DNA from: Bacillota bacterium
Lineage (GTDB): Bacteria; Bacillota; Clostridia; Lachnospirales; Lachnospiraceae
Direction: 5' to 3'
Length of the DNA: 64,000 nt
NCBI GenBank assembly: GCA_023439505.1
Contig: JAEXNR010000007.1
Span: 248,001-312,000, forward strand
The position numbers and the translations under genes were made by a program. Under the pieces are notes generated by a model that was not told the origin of the DNA, searched no databases, and saw only the letters and a program-made list of their open reading frames with translations. This document shows, piece after piece, positions 26,396 to 35,007 of the stretch (positions are counted from its first letter, which is position 1; each line of letters begins with the position of its first letter).

Positions 26396-27721
26396 ATGAA
26401 CTACAAAAAATATATACCGGCATTTCTGATGATTGTTACCCTTTTTTTGACAGGATGTAAATCTGAACGAGGCGGTGCGGCTCCCACAGTCTGGATCACT
26501 TCCGATGTCCACTATTTATCTAGCCGCCTGTCAGATGGTGGCGAAGCCTATCAATCCTATATGAATGCCCCCGACGGAAAGCAATTAAAATATAGTAATC
26601 CACTGATGGATGCCTTTGTCTATCAGATTAAGAAAGCAAAACCCGATCTACTGATCATCAGCGGTGACCTGACCAATAATGGCGAAAAATACTCCCACGA
26701 GGATCTGGCAGACAAACTTCACAACATTCAAAAAAGTGGTACCCATGTTCTTGTCATCCCCGGAAATCATGATATCTCAAATCCCTGGGCAAGAAGCTTT
26801 AAAGAAGAGAAACAATATCTGGCTGATACTGTGGATGAGAACGAATTTCGGAAGATCTACGATGATTATGGGTATCAGGATGCTGTCTCAAGAGACGAAA
26901 CCACCCTGAGTTATCTTTCCGCACCTTTTGAAGATCTCTGGTTTTTAATGATTGACTCCAATAAGTACAAGAACAATATGACACTGGGCTTTCCCGAGAC
27001 GAATGGTGTTCTGTCGAAAAGTACGCTGGAATGGATGAAAAAATGCAGTGGTCTTGCAAAAGAAAAAGGTGCAACCCTCATCACGGTGATGCATCATAAT
27101 ATGCTGCATCATAGTGATCTGCTTCAGGAGGGATTTACTCTTGATAATCAGGGGCAGGTACTTCCCCGGTTAAAAGAAGATAACATAAATCTTGTGTTCA
27201 GCGGTCATATTCATATTCAAGATATCAGTTCGGATCAAAAAGGTGATGTCCCTTTTTATGATGTTGCCTCCGGAGCATTCTCTGTCTATCCTCATCAATA
27301 TGGTGTTCTTACGCTCAATAGAACCCAGAACCAATTGAATTATCATACCTCTCTTCTGGATGTTGAAACCTGGGCAAGAAAAAAACATAAAAAAGATGCG
27401 AACCTCCTCAATTTTTCCAGCTATGATCGGGATTACTTCGGCAATCTTTCTTATCAAAGAACCCTTCGAAACCTTGCCGGGGAAACGCAGTTCTCGGAGG
27501 AAGAGATTCGTGAGATGGCACAGACAATGAAGATTTTAAACCTGCGCTATTTTGCAGGAACAGAAAAGCTCAATGAACAGGATGTCCTTTCCTCCAGAGG
27601 CTATGAGCTTCTTACCAGATTGTCAGATAATTTTACGATGGTCTATGCAAAAAGCATCGTCACCGATCAGGATACCGATGATAATCGCCTTATAATCCAA
27701 CTACCTGTCCGTAAAGAATAA
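26396..27721 (+). CDS. metallophosphoesterase lipoprotein
   Basis: Calcineurin-like phosphoesterase of 441 residues tethered to the membrane: lipobox FLTGC (C21). All metal-binding motifs are present: SDVHYLS, SGDLTNNG, IPGNHDIS, MHHN, FSGHIHIQ. The catalytic part spans about 30-290; the C-terminal 150 residues are unassigned. It should hydrolyse phosphodiesters or phosphomonoesters outside the membrane; the substrate (nucleotide, lipid head group or wall polymer) cannot be read from sequence. A small membrane peptide gene with its own promoter follows. Confidence 0.92.
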   Translation: MNYKKYIPAFLMIVTLFLTGCKSERGGAAPTVWITSDVHYLSSRLSDGGEAYQSYMNAPDGKQLKYSNPLMDAFVYQIKKAKPDLLIISGDLTNNGEKYSHEDLADKLHNIQKSGTHVLVIPGNHDISNPWARSFKEEKQYLADTVDENEFRKIYDDYGYQDAVSRDETTLSYLSAPFEDLWFLMIDSNKYKNNMTLGFPETNGVLSKSTLEWMKKCSGLAKEKGATLITVMHHNMLHHSDLLQEGFTLDNQGQVLPRLKEDNINLVFSGHIHIQDISSDQKGDVPFYDVASGAFSVYPHQYGVLTLNRTQNQLNYHTSLLDVETWARKKHKKDANLLNFSSYDRDYFGNLSYQRTLRNLAGETQFSEEEIREMAQTMKILNLRYFAGTEKLNEQDVLSSRGYELLTRLSDNFTMVYAKSIVTDQDTDDNRLIIQLPVRKE

Positions 27722-27774
27722 ACTTAAAGAACCCGCTGCGACAATTGCTTCCCTTCCCGCTGATTTACGTAATA

Positions 27775-27791
27775 TTAACATCTCCTTAACA
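27775..27791. promoter_or_regulatory. WalR/PhoP-type direct repeat
   Basis: Plus strand TTAACA-N5-TTAACA, i.e. TGTTAA-N5-TGTTAA on the minus strand. This is an exact match to both the Pho box half-pair and the WalR consensus TGTWAH-N5-TGTWAH. It lies 35 bp before the promoter of the 42-residue membrane peptide. Confidence 0.55.
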
Positions 27792-27826
27792 CAACCTGGC
27801 TTGTTGACTGATTACATTGATGTTAA

Positions 27827-27855
27827 GCTGATATTGTATTAATATTATTTCATTT
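27827..27855 (+). promoter_or_regulatory. promoter of the 42-residue membrane peptide gene
   Basis: TTGATG, 17 bp, TAATAT. The expected start near 27862 leaves a leader of about 10 bases that just includes the AAGGGGG ribosome site. Confidence 0.6.
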
Positions 27856-27871
27856 AAGGGGGCACAGAATT

Positions 27872-28000
27872 ATGCTGCACTTTGTGATACCTTTGATATT
27901 GCTTTTTCTCTTTATCGCATTATGTAATTATCTTCACTCGATGAGAAAAGGTCATAATTCCATGGATTCCTATGAGTGGTTTGTAAAAATTATAAAATAA
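27872..28000 (+). CDS. 42-residue single-helix membrane peptide
   Basis: ATG at 27872 with AAGGGGG nine bases upstream and a consensus promoter directly before. The peptide is one hydrophobic helix (HFVIPLILLFLFIALCNYL, residues 3-21) followed by a polar tail (HSMRKGHNSMDSYEWFVKII). I do not recognise it. Small single-pass proteins of this kind often modulate a membrane enzyme or kinase. It lies between the metallophosphoesterase and the NlpC/P60 gene, has a WalR/PhoP-type box upstream, and its stop codon touches a 35-bp tandem repeat. Confidence 0.65.
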   Translation: MLHFVIPLILLFLFIALCNYLHSMRKGHNSMDSYEWFVKIIK

Positions 28001-28166
28001 TCTAAACCCGGCGATCTGTTTTAATTATCTAAGCCAGATTAACCGGCATATTGTTTGAGTTATCTAAGCCAGATGAGTCGGCATATTGTTTGAGTTATCT
28101 AAGCCAGATGAGTCGGCAAATTGTTTGAGTTATCTAAGCCAGATTAATGGGCTTATTGTTTGAGTT
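28000..28166. repeat. 35-bp tandem repeat, four full copies plus a degenerate one
   Basis: Full units at 28027-28061, 28062-28096, 28097-28131 and 28132-28166, each starting ATCTAAGCCAGAT and ending ATTGTTTGAGTT. The changes lie in the middle (positions 14-24), where a GCC...GGC pairing is kept in every copy. A shortened copy (28000-28026) begins at the stop codon of the small gene. There are no spacers, so it is not CRISPR, and 35 is not a multiple of three, so it is not coding. Confidence 0.95.
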
Positions 28167-28182
28167 ATAATGCATAAAAACA

Positions 28183-28223
28183 GGAGGAAGCAAATCATCT
28201 TCTTAGATTCCTTTGCTTCCTCC
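28183..28223 (-). terminator. terminator of the NlpC/P60 gene
   Basis: Minus strand GGAGGAAGCAAA pairs with TTTGCTTCCTCC around a 17-base loop, then TGTTTTTATG. Confidence 0.88.
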
Positions 28224-28234
28224 CTCTTTATTTC

Positions 28235-29377
28235 CTAACCTATGTAATCTACCACTTTATATGGCTGCCTGTAATTATAATCGGTGATTCGAATTCCGGT
28301 GTCCGGACTGCTTGCACTGATTACTTTTCCATTCCCGATATAGATCGCTACATGGTTGATGCTTCCGCCGCGGGTATAAAAGATTAAGTCTCCCGGTCTC
28401 ATGTTACTGATCGAAACACTGCTTCCGCCTCCATAAGCCTGTTCCCTTGATGATCTGGGAATATAAATTCCGTTATCTCTGAATACCGACTGTGTAAATC
28501 CCGAACAGTCCGCACCGCGGGTAAGACTGGTACCGCCCCACACATAAGGATTTCCGATAAATTGTTTCGCATAGTTGACAATATTATCTCTGATAGTTGA
28601 AGAACTCTCAGTACTCTCTTTCATGGAATAGCTGCTAATCGAAGTCTTGGTGCGGGTGGAAGCTGTTGTCTTTGCACTTGCTGTCTGTGTCCCTGTTCTC
28701 TGGGAATTTTCTTCTGCCTGTCTATTTGCCTGTTCCTCTTCCAGTGATACCGCTTTTGAAAATTCTGTACTTACTTTCACATAATCTGAGGATACATACC
28801 CCCTGGCATTGCCATCCAGTGCTATTTTCACCCATCCCTCTGTCTCTTTTAACACACTCAGTTTCTCATCAATGGGAACCAGGGTTATAACAGGTGCATC
28901 CAGGCTGGCCGACTCTCTGACCTTAAGGGTGGTGGTTGTTACTGTTGCTATTCTTTTCCCAGCTGTTTTTGCTACTTTGGATACGTTATCACCTGTTACA
29001 AGATAATCCGCATTCACATAACCTGTGACAGTTCCTGAGGATATCTGATACCAGTTTCCCTTCTGACCCAGAATGGTGGCTGCCGAATTGTTATATAGCT
29101 TACCCAGTATCTCTCCGCTTTCATTAGCCTTACTTCTTATATTTACATAGTTATCTGCCTGCGCGATTGCAAGTCCCGCAAACTCTGTCTGAATATTTGA
29201 TGCCACAAATTCTCTTATATCAGTAACTGTACTCGGATCATCCAGATTCGTCACATTGAAAACCATGTCGATCCCTGCCAAAGGTGTTTCCGCTGCTCTG
29301 GCTGTCAATGCGTTACCAGAAAACGCTAACAACCCAATGATTGAGGCCGCCGCTATCCGTTGTATTCCTTTTGTCAT
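28235..29377 (-). CDS. secreted NlpC/P60 peptidoglycan endopeptidase with SH3b domains
   Basis: Exported wall hydrolase of 380 residues. Signal peptide about 28 residues (ALTARAAE), two bacterial SH3 domains (about 75-135, YVNIRSKANESGEILGKLYN; and about 145-205, TLKVRESASLDAPVITLVPI), a Ser/Thr linker, then NlpC/P60 at about 265-380 with the catalytic Cys in GADCSGFTQSVF and His in INHVAIYIGNG. It cleaves stem peptides during growth or cell separation. Start at 29377 behind GGAGGAA. A TGTTAC-N5-TGTTAA box lies close to its promoter. Confidence 0.95.
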   Translation of the reverse strand: MTKGIQRIAAASIIGLLAFSGNALTARAAETPLAGIDMVFNVTNLDDPSTVTDIREFVASNIQTEFAGLAIAQADNYVNIRSKANESGEILGKLYNNSAATILGQKGNWYQISSGTVTGYVNADYLVTGDNVSKVAKTAGKRIATVTTTTLKVRESASLDAPVITLVPIDEKLSVLKETEGWVKIALDGNARGYVSSDYVKVSTEFSKAVSLEEEQANRQAEENSQRTGTQTASAKTTASTRTKTSISSYSMKESTESSSTIRDNIVNYAKQFIGNPYVWGGTSLTRGADCSGFTQSVFRDNGIYIPRSSREQAYGGGSSVSISNMRPGDLIFYTRGGSINHVAIYIGNGKVISASSPDTGIRITDYNYRQPYKVVDYIG

Positions 29378-29427
29378 AAGTTCCTCCATATCGATTGTGT
29401 CTTATTAATCTTGCAGTCACATTCAAA

Positions 29428-29482
29428 TGTTACAAAATTGTTAAATATGTTACAAAATTATATTATTCAGAAAGTGTGTCAA
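29428..29482 (-). promoter_or_regulatory. WalR-type box and promoter of the NlpC/P60 gene
   Basis: TGTTAC (29428-29433), AAAAT, TGTTAA (29439-29444) matches TGTWAH-N5-TGTWAH exactly; a third copy TGTTAC lies at 29448-29453. On the minus strand TTGACA (29482-29477) with TAATTT 16 bp later places the box just after the -10, a position suited to repression. Confidence 0.6.
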
Positions 29483-29542
29483 ATTTATGTCAGCATACTG
29501 GGAATTAATGGGGAGACATCCAGATCCTAGTACAAGACAGCG

Positions 29543-29585
29543 CAAAAAAACCTCTTCTTCCGTCTGATTCACGGAAAAAGAGGTT
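29543..29585 (-). terminator. terminator of the GH10-like protein gene
   Basis: Minus strand AACCTCTT...TTCCGT pairs with ACGG...AAGAGGTT, followed by seven T. Confidence 0.88.
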
Positions 29586-29597
29586 CAAATCCCACCA

Positions 29598-30839
29598 TTA
29601 TAGAATTTTAAGCAGCTTTTGTACTCCGGCTTTCGTTTCCTTCTTAAAGAAGTAATCATATCTGAAATAAATGTATCCGTCCACCTGCCCGGTCTTTCTT
29701 CCATACTCAATCTGTTTCTTTAACATAGCGGAATCTTTTTTCCAATCCGGCTGATCTGAACCGGATTGATAAGTTGCTATTCCCACATACATTTTTACAT
29801 CAGGATTCGTCTTTAACTTCAACCAGCGATCCAGCGTCTTGTCATAGGGATAGGAAGCATTGGAAAATGTCCAGTAAATCTGCGGACAGATATAATCGAT
29901 ATAGCCCGGCTCACTCAACCAGGTTTCAATGTCACAGTAATAACGGTCATCTCTTGTTAAACTATCGATGAACCCACCCGGACTGATACCAAATACTACC
30001 TCCGGGTTTATGTCCTTGATGGTAAGATATACATACTCAATCAGATAATTTACATTCTCCCTGCGCCAATCAGCAATGGAGGTGATTTCCACATCATTTT
30101 TCTTCCGCCATTTTACCTCTGTCTGGTATTCTTTCTCATCAAATACCTTGGCATATTCCGAGCCAAAGGTTGGATAGAAATAATCATCAAAATGAATTCC
30201 GTCAACGTCATATTTTTCTACGATCTCTTTAATTCCGTCAATGATCAGAAACTGTACGCCTGTATCAGATGGATTATAATAGAGGGATCCGCCATAAGAG
30301 AGCACCCTCCGATCATCTTCTTTTGTTTTATTCGTAAGCCAGATCCTGGCAGAATTATCCTTGGACAATAACTTAACATCCGTGCTGCCGCTGGTAATTC
30401 GATACGGATTAATCCAGGCGTGGAACTTTAATCCTCTTTTATGGGCTGCAGCTACCATATATTCCAACGGGTCAAATCCGGGATCCTTGCCCTGCGTACC
30501 CGAGATATACTTTGACCACGGAAAATTCTCAGAAGGATACATCGCATCTGCAAAGGGACGTACCTGAACCACCACCGCATTCATCTTAAGATTAACTACC
30601 TGGTCAAACATATCATCAATCACTGCCTCAAAGCGTTCCATGGTAAAACCCATTGTTCCCGTCGCCGGGTCCTTTAAACGATCGGCAAATTCCAGATAAG
30701 ATATCCAGACCGCCTGAAACTCCTGCTCTTCTTCCCTGGCCTTACTGATCACCGGAGAGGTGAATAATGTCCCGCCGATCATGATTATAATACAGATTAT
30801 TGCAATGCTGATATTACCTGCCCTTTTCCATCCACTCAT
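29598..30839 (-). CDS. GHL10 (DUF187, YngK-like) family glycoside hydrolase, exported
   Basis: Protein of 413 residues: N-terminal membrane/signal helix (SIAIICIIIMIGGTLFTSPV), then a single GHL10 barrel (about 40-400). Hallmarks are FQAVWISYLEFADRL, MNAVVVQVRPFADAMYPSE, FHAWINPYRI, VDGIHFDDYFYP and FGISPGGFIDS. The family is widespread in spore-formers, located outside the cell, and thought to act on wall polysaccharide; activity is poorly defined. Start at 30839 with GGGAG upstream. It follows the amidase gene on the same strand (81 bp) and may be co-transcribed with it. Confidence 0.9.
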   Translation of the reverse strand: MSGWKRAGNISIAIICIIIMIGGTLFTSPVISKAREEEQEFQAVWISYLEFADRLKDPATGTMGFTMERFEAVIDDMFDQVVNLKMNAVVVQVRPFADAMYPSENFPWSKYISGTQGKDPGFDPLEYMVAAAHKRGLKFHAWINPYRITSGSTDVKLLSKDNSARIWLTNKTKEDDRRVLSYGGSLYYNPSDTGVQFLIIDGIKEIVEKYDVDGIHFDDYFYPTFGSEYAKVFDEKEYQTEVKWRKKNDVEITSIADWRRENVNYLIEYVYLTIKDINPEVVFGISPGGFIDSLTRDDRYYCDIETWLSEPGYIDYICPQIYWTFSNASYPYDKTLDRWLKLKTNPDVKMYVGIATYQSGSDQPDWKKDSAMLKKQIEYGRKTGQVDGYIYFRYDYFFKKETKAGVQKLLKIL

Positions 30840-30920
30840 TAAATTCTCCCTTTGTATCTCAAACAAGTTGTACCTAATCCAACTTATTCACCGGCGTTTT
30901 TATCTATTCCTGTTTATTTC

Positions 30921-33644
30921 TTATCTTCCCGTCGGGTAAGTTTCAAATACCTTCAACAGTGAATCGTAAATTTCTTTTACTGCCTTTTCCTGATATACCG
31001 GATCCGTGATCTTTGCGTGATCATTTTTATTGGATAAGAAGCCAAGCTCGATTAAAATGGCAGGAACAGAATTCTTATACACGACGACATATTTTTCTGA
31101 CCTTGCTCCGCGATTTAAACTTCCCAGGGTTTGACAGAGATTATTCAACATAATATTTGCAAATTTATTGCTGTTCATGCCGCTTAATTTTGCTGTATTA
31201 TCATTGTAGTAATACACTTCGGTGCCATAAGGACTGGATGAAGTAGACGCATTCATATGCAGGCTGACAAACAGGTCTGCACCCACCTTTGCCGCAAAAT
31301 CTGCTCTGTCGTAGATGGACATATCTACATCAGTGGTTCTGGTATAGTACACCTTTAGTTTGGAAGGATCCGAATAAAAATACTTCTTGCCGATCTCATA
31401 TAATATCTTAAGATTGATATCCTTCTCCTTTGTTCCAAAATAATTGGCACCCGGTGCCGGTCCGCCATGCCCCGGATCAAGTACAACGATATTCTTATAG
31501 ATTTCCCGTGGATTGCCGATATGAATATAAATATTCTGGCTATCCGTAGTATAGGTATATCCCTGCAGCTTTGTCGTTGAGATTGTGATCTGCGTTTCTC
31601 CGTTGTGGTAGGCCACCGAGGTGCTCTTGACCACACTGGAAGTACTGGTTACTTTGTTATTATTATAGAAGGAAGTATAATCACCGGGCAGCTTTATAAC
31701 AAATCGATTGTTAAAATAATCATCCAGATCTGTAATCTGTGATTTTGATAGATCAGCAGGTTTCGGAATTACAATTTCATATTTTCCGGGATTAGCAGCT
31801 CCGCCGGACTGATCCGGCTGGGTCACCTGATCTGATTGAATGGTGATGGTTGATACCGCTGCGTTGGATGAAACCACCGCTTTATATCCCGCTTTCATCT
31901 CAAGAATGATCTGCGTCTTATCTGCCAGACTGTTAATATAGCACTGATTCATAAACCTGCCACTGATAATTCCGGAACTTTGATCCCCAATACCATTGAC
32001 TATATAAGGCAGATCGATAAACAAATAATTTGCTTGCGGTGATATGGTCACATTTAACGGAGATAACCCCGTTAACGTGATGGTATCAGCGTTGGAATTC
32101 GTACCAATTGTCATGGCGGTAATGCTGTTACGGTATACGTTTACATATAAAATCTGTTTGTTGTCGGATAATGAAATGTCATAGGTATAATCTGCAGACT
32201 TAGCATCCACCGTAATGACAGTTCCTGTCATATTGCTGTCATTTTGCGTACGTATGGTATTAATATAATTGCTGGAATTGCCATACATCTGGTAAGTCTG
32301 GTCCGTACAAAGCATCCCGGGTGCCAGAATGCTAATGGTATTCCCATTATTAGATGAAGTCACCGTTCCAAAGGGTGCCGATGAATAAACCGCAAACGTC
32401 TCTGCATTCTTCTTTGTATTCGAATAATCCCGCGATAACATGTTAATAAATCCGGAACTGACAACACCCGGCTGTAATTGCTGTATCCCCCCGCCTGCAG
32501 ATAAGGTATCACCCGGAGCCTGATACTGTTGTATTATAGTATCCGGCTGACTCGTGCCCGGCTGGGTCGTACCTGGCTGAGTTGTATCAGGCTGGGTCGT
32601 ACCTGGCTGGGTTGTATCAGGCTGTTCCTGTTCCGGATCTGCTGACATACTTTTCGTTGTAATTTCAGAAGTACTTTTCTCTTTATTCCATGCATATTGA
32701 TACCCAAGGCTGATTGCCGTAACGCTGCCCGGCACCATAACATAAGAAGTCTTATTCTCAAAGTTCTTAACGATCATCGGAGCAGTGTCAAGCTTAATCG
32801 GAATGCTGTTCAAATAAGCCGCCGTACTGCCTACGGTCATAATCAACTCATTGTCATCCTTGGTAAGGGTAATCTGTTTCTTACTGCTGATATATTCATA
32901 GGATGCGTTAATATCAGAATCGGAAAACACTCTCTTTGCGCGAAGCATTGCTGTATTGTTCGTAATTATACTAGGCATATCACCAAGATTAATTTTACCC
33001 CCGTCCAGGGTAACCTGCCCCTTAACGCCTTTATATTCGAATTTCGTTCCATTGTTATAGGATAATAATATAGAATTCTTAACAATCGCCACAGTACTGG
33101 TACTGCTGTTCCAGGTATAACCAAGTCCAAGGGTTTCGGATACAAATCTAGAGGGGACCAATACCTTGGCAGTCTTTGAATTGTTATAACGAATCTTCTT
33201 TGGAGCGACCGGTAATGTAACTGCCTTTTTATTAACGGTAGCCTTTTTACTGTTAAGCGTCATAGCGATAGTTATGCCATCTTTTGCAATGGTTATGGTT
33301 CCTTTTTTGTCATCATAGGTACAAACAGCTGCGATGGCAGATTTTTCAAATAGTTCAGTATAAGGCACCAATGCAATTTGATTTACCAGGATCCCAGGTG
33401 CACTATTGGAACTGATCTTCTGTCCGTTCAAGGTTACTTTGATCTGTTTATCCGTATATGTGGTCGTTTTCTTCGTACTGTAATCATATATTTTAATCCC
33501 GGACGCCGCTTTGATTGTCGCAAACGGCAGACAGGATAATATCACTGCAACAACCAGCATACAACCTAGTCTTATCGCCAACGAATGCCCTGTTACCATA
33601 TCCTTCCTTCTCATTCTCTCTTTTTCTTGCAAAAAACTTCTCAT
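30921..33644 (-). CDS. N-acetylmuramoyl-L-alanine amidase with stalk and AMIN-like domains
   Basis: Large exported wall amidase of 907 residues. Signal peptide to about residue 46; two copper amine oxidase N-terminal (stalk) domains (about 50-190 and 200-330, LVPSRFVSETLGLGYTWNSS, VMVPGSVTAISLGYQYAWNK); a low-complexity TQPDTTQPGT linker (about 340-370); AMIN-like beta regions (about 400-610); and Amidase_3 at the C-terminus with zinc ligands in VLDPGHGGPAPG, KEKDINLK, SLHMNAS and the catalytic Glu in AILIELGFLSN. It cleaves the bond between muramic acid and the stem peptide. Three in-frame ATGs compete for the start; ATG at 33596 (MVTGHS) has the best AAGGAAGG site, 33644 is the longest. Confidence 0.92.
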   Translation of the reverse strand: MRSFLQEKERMRRKDMVTGHSLAIRLGCMLVVAVILSCLPFATIKAASGIKIYDYSTKKTTTYTDKQIKVTLNGQKISSNSAPGILVNQIALVPYTELFEKSAIAAVCTYDDKKGTITIAKDGITIAMTLNSKKATVNKKAVTLPVAPKKIRYNNSKTAKVLVPSRFVSETLGLGYTWNSSTSTVAIVKNSILLSYNNGTKFEYKGVKGQVTLDGGKINLGDMPSIITNNTAMLRAKRVFSDSDINASYEYISSKKQITLTKDDNELIMTVGSTAAYLNSIPIKLDTAPMIVKNFENKTSYVMVPGSVTAISLGYQYAWNKEKSTSEITTKSMSADPEQEQPDTTQPGTTQPDTTQPGTTQPGTSQPDTIIQQYQAPGDTLSAGGGIQQLQPGVVSSGFINMLSRDYSNTKKNAETFAVYSSAPFGTVTSSNNGNTISILAPGMLCTDQTYQMYGNSSNYINTIRTQNDSNMTGTVITVDAKSADYTYDISLSDNKQILYVNVYRNSITAMTIGTNSNADTITLTGLSPLNVTISPQANYLFIDLPYIVNGIGDQSSGIISGRFMNQCYINSLADKTQIILEMKAGYKAVVSSNAAVSTITIQSDQVTQPDQSGGAANPGKYEIVIPKPADLSKSQITDLDDYFNNRFVIKLPGDYTSFYNNNKVTSTSSVVKSTSVAYHNGETQITISTTKLQGYTYTTDSQNIYIHIGNPREIYKNIVVLDPGHGGPAPGANYFGTKEKDINLKILYEIGKKYFYSDPSKLKVYYTRTTDVDMSIYDRADFAAKVGADLFVSLHMNASTSSSPYGTEVYYYNDNTAKLSGMNSNKFANIMLNNLCQTLGSLNRGARSEKYVVVYKNSVPAILIELGFLSNKNDHAKITDPVYQEKAVKEIYDSLLKVFETYPTGR

Positions 33645-34236
33645 AACACTACGATTCCCCTTTGTCTGATTTCAGCGTTTTCTGTTACATTTATTACAAT
33701 AATGTTAAATCATGTTAAAAATGTGTCATTAGAAAGATAGAATATTAAGATTTTTTTAAGATGTCCTTTTCTTCTTCCAATTATGAATTCTACTTACGTA
33801 GAGTTCATAATTCAGGTATCTAAGCGGTTTTTCTATATTCTTCTTTGAATTTTTACATGTTAAATCCGGTTACTGAAAAGAACAATTTTGTTATTTTAAC
33901 AGTTCTACTTATGTAGTCTATGGTATTTTCTCTCTCAGGCTCAAATTCTTCCTTTTAGTTTTAGCGGCATCTTAATTCAAGTTTCCTGCACTGCCTTTAT
34001 TGCTTAGATTATCTCGTTCTGTTCTCCAGTCAAATTATATGCTATGATATTGAAATGATAACAAAAGTAGGGAAGTCAGTATCAACAGACATTTCAGGAT
34101 GATCAGAGCATGAGCCCAATGGGCCTGCACATAGAATTGGCCGGTGGGTTGACACCGGCCAACGCTATATAGAAAGAGAAAAAAGATAGAATAATACTTT
34201 CCTTTAGGGGAAGTATCCTCTTGCAAGCAAATTTAA
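33645..34236. other. 592-bp intergenic region with repeated palindromes
   Basis: No convincing gene. It holds TGTTAA-N4-TGTTAA (33703-33718, a near WalR-type box before the amidase), an inverted repeat with 14 of 15 paired bases (33779-33793 with 33798-33812), a second copy of its CTACTTAYGTAG core at 33905-33916, and a perfect 10-bp GC-rich hairpin TTGGCCGGTG/CACCGGCCAA at 34137-34162 downstream of the permease stop that may act as an untypical terminator. Confidence 0.6.
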
Positions 34237-34938
34237 TTAGTACTTCAGTTTTCGTTCCACAAGTTTTACCACCTGTGACATCGGAAGACTGATGATCAGG
34301 TACGCCACTGCCAGAATGGTGTAGGACTCAATGATTAAAAATGTTTGTGACGTATAGGTCTGAGTCCGAAGCAGCAGCTCAAATACTGAGATATATGCTA
34401 AAAGTGAGGTGTCCTTAATCATCATGATGAGGTAATTACCAAAGGTAGGTATTACATTTCTCATCGCCTGCGGAAGTACGATCAGGAACAAAGCCTGAGA
34501 CTTTCCGTATCCTAATGCAAGTCCAGCTTCCATTTGCCCTGAATCCAGGGTTAAGATGGCACCGCGGATAACTTCTGACAGATAACAGCTATAGTTAATC
34601 CCCAATGCAAGGATACCCGCAACAATAGGACTTATCTCAAATCTTATGTCAAACCCGGATAGTTGAATTACAATATCAACTAATAACGGCATTACATAAT
34701 ACATGTAGACGATTTGTACCAGTAAGGGCGTTCCTCTTACCAGCTCTATCACAAATGTCAGAAATGCTTTTAAAACTTTATGTTTACTGATCCTTCCGAT
34801 TGCAATTAACAGTCCAAGTGCAATGGCGATTACAAATGCAAGAATTGTTACCTGCACCACCAGGCCAAGGCCCTTACCCAGGGAAGGAATCAGATATGCG
34901 GCGGCTTTTTGAAAGTTCAGCCTTTTCAGTATTTCCAT
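34237..34938 (-). CDS. polar amino acid ABC transporter permease
   Basis: HisM/GlnP-type permease of 233 residues with five helices and the ATPase-contact EAA loop (EAGLALGYGKSQALFLIVLP). ELVRGTPLLVQIVYMYYVMP is typical. One permease gene only is present, so the channel is probably a homodimer. It works with the binding protein upstream (69 bp) and the ATPase at 37329-38075. Start at 34938 behind GGAGG. Confidence 0.95.
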   Translation of the reverse strand: MEILKRLNFQKAAAYLIPSLGKGLGLVVQVTILAFVIAIALGLLIAIGRISKHKVLKAFLTFVIELVRGTPLLVQIVYMYYVMPLLVDIVIQLSGFDIRFEISPIVAGILALGINYSCYLSEVIRGAILTLDSGQMEAGLALGYGKSQALFLIVLPQAMRNVIPTFGNYLIMMIKDTSLLAYISVFELLLRTQTYTSQTFLIIESYTILAVAYLIISLPMSQVVKLVERKLKY

Positions 34939-35007
34939 ATATTACACCTCCGGTTTCTTTTGGTTCATGCGATAACCCGAACGGTTCCTTCCGGTCTGCA
35001 ATTTACT

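Noticed and set aside
26104..26460. Frame of 118 codons across the serine hydrolase/phosphoesterase junction
   Set aside because: Overlaps the ends of both real genes out of frame and lacks a start signal.
28000..28166. Short CRISPR array
   Set aside because: Units are directly adjacent with no unique spacers and no cas genes nearby.
34035..34226. Minus-strand frame of 63 codons after the permease
   Set aside because: Overlaps the GC-rich hairpin, has no ribosome site and looks random.
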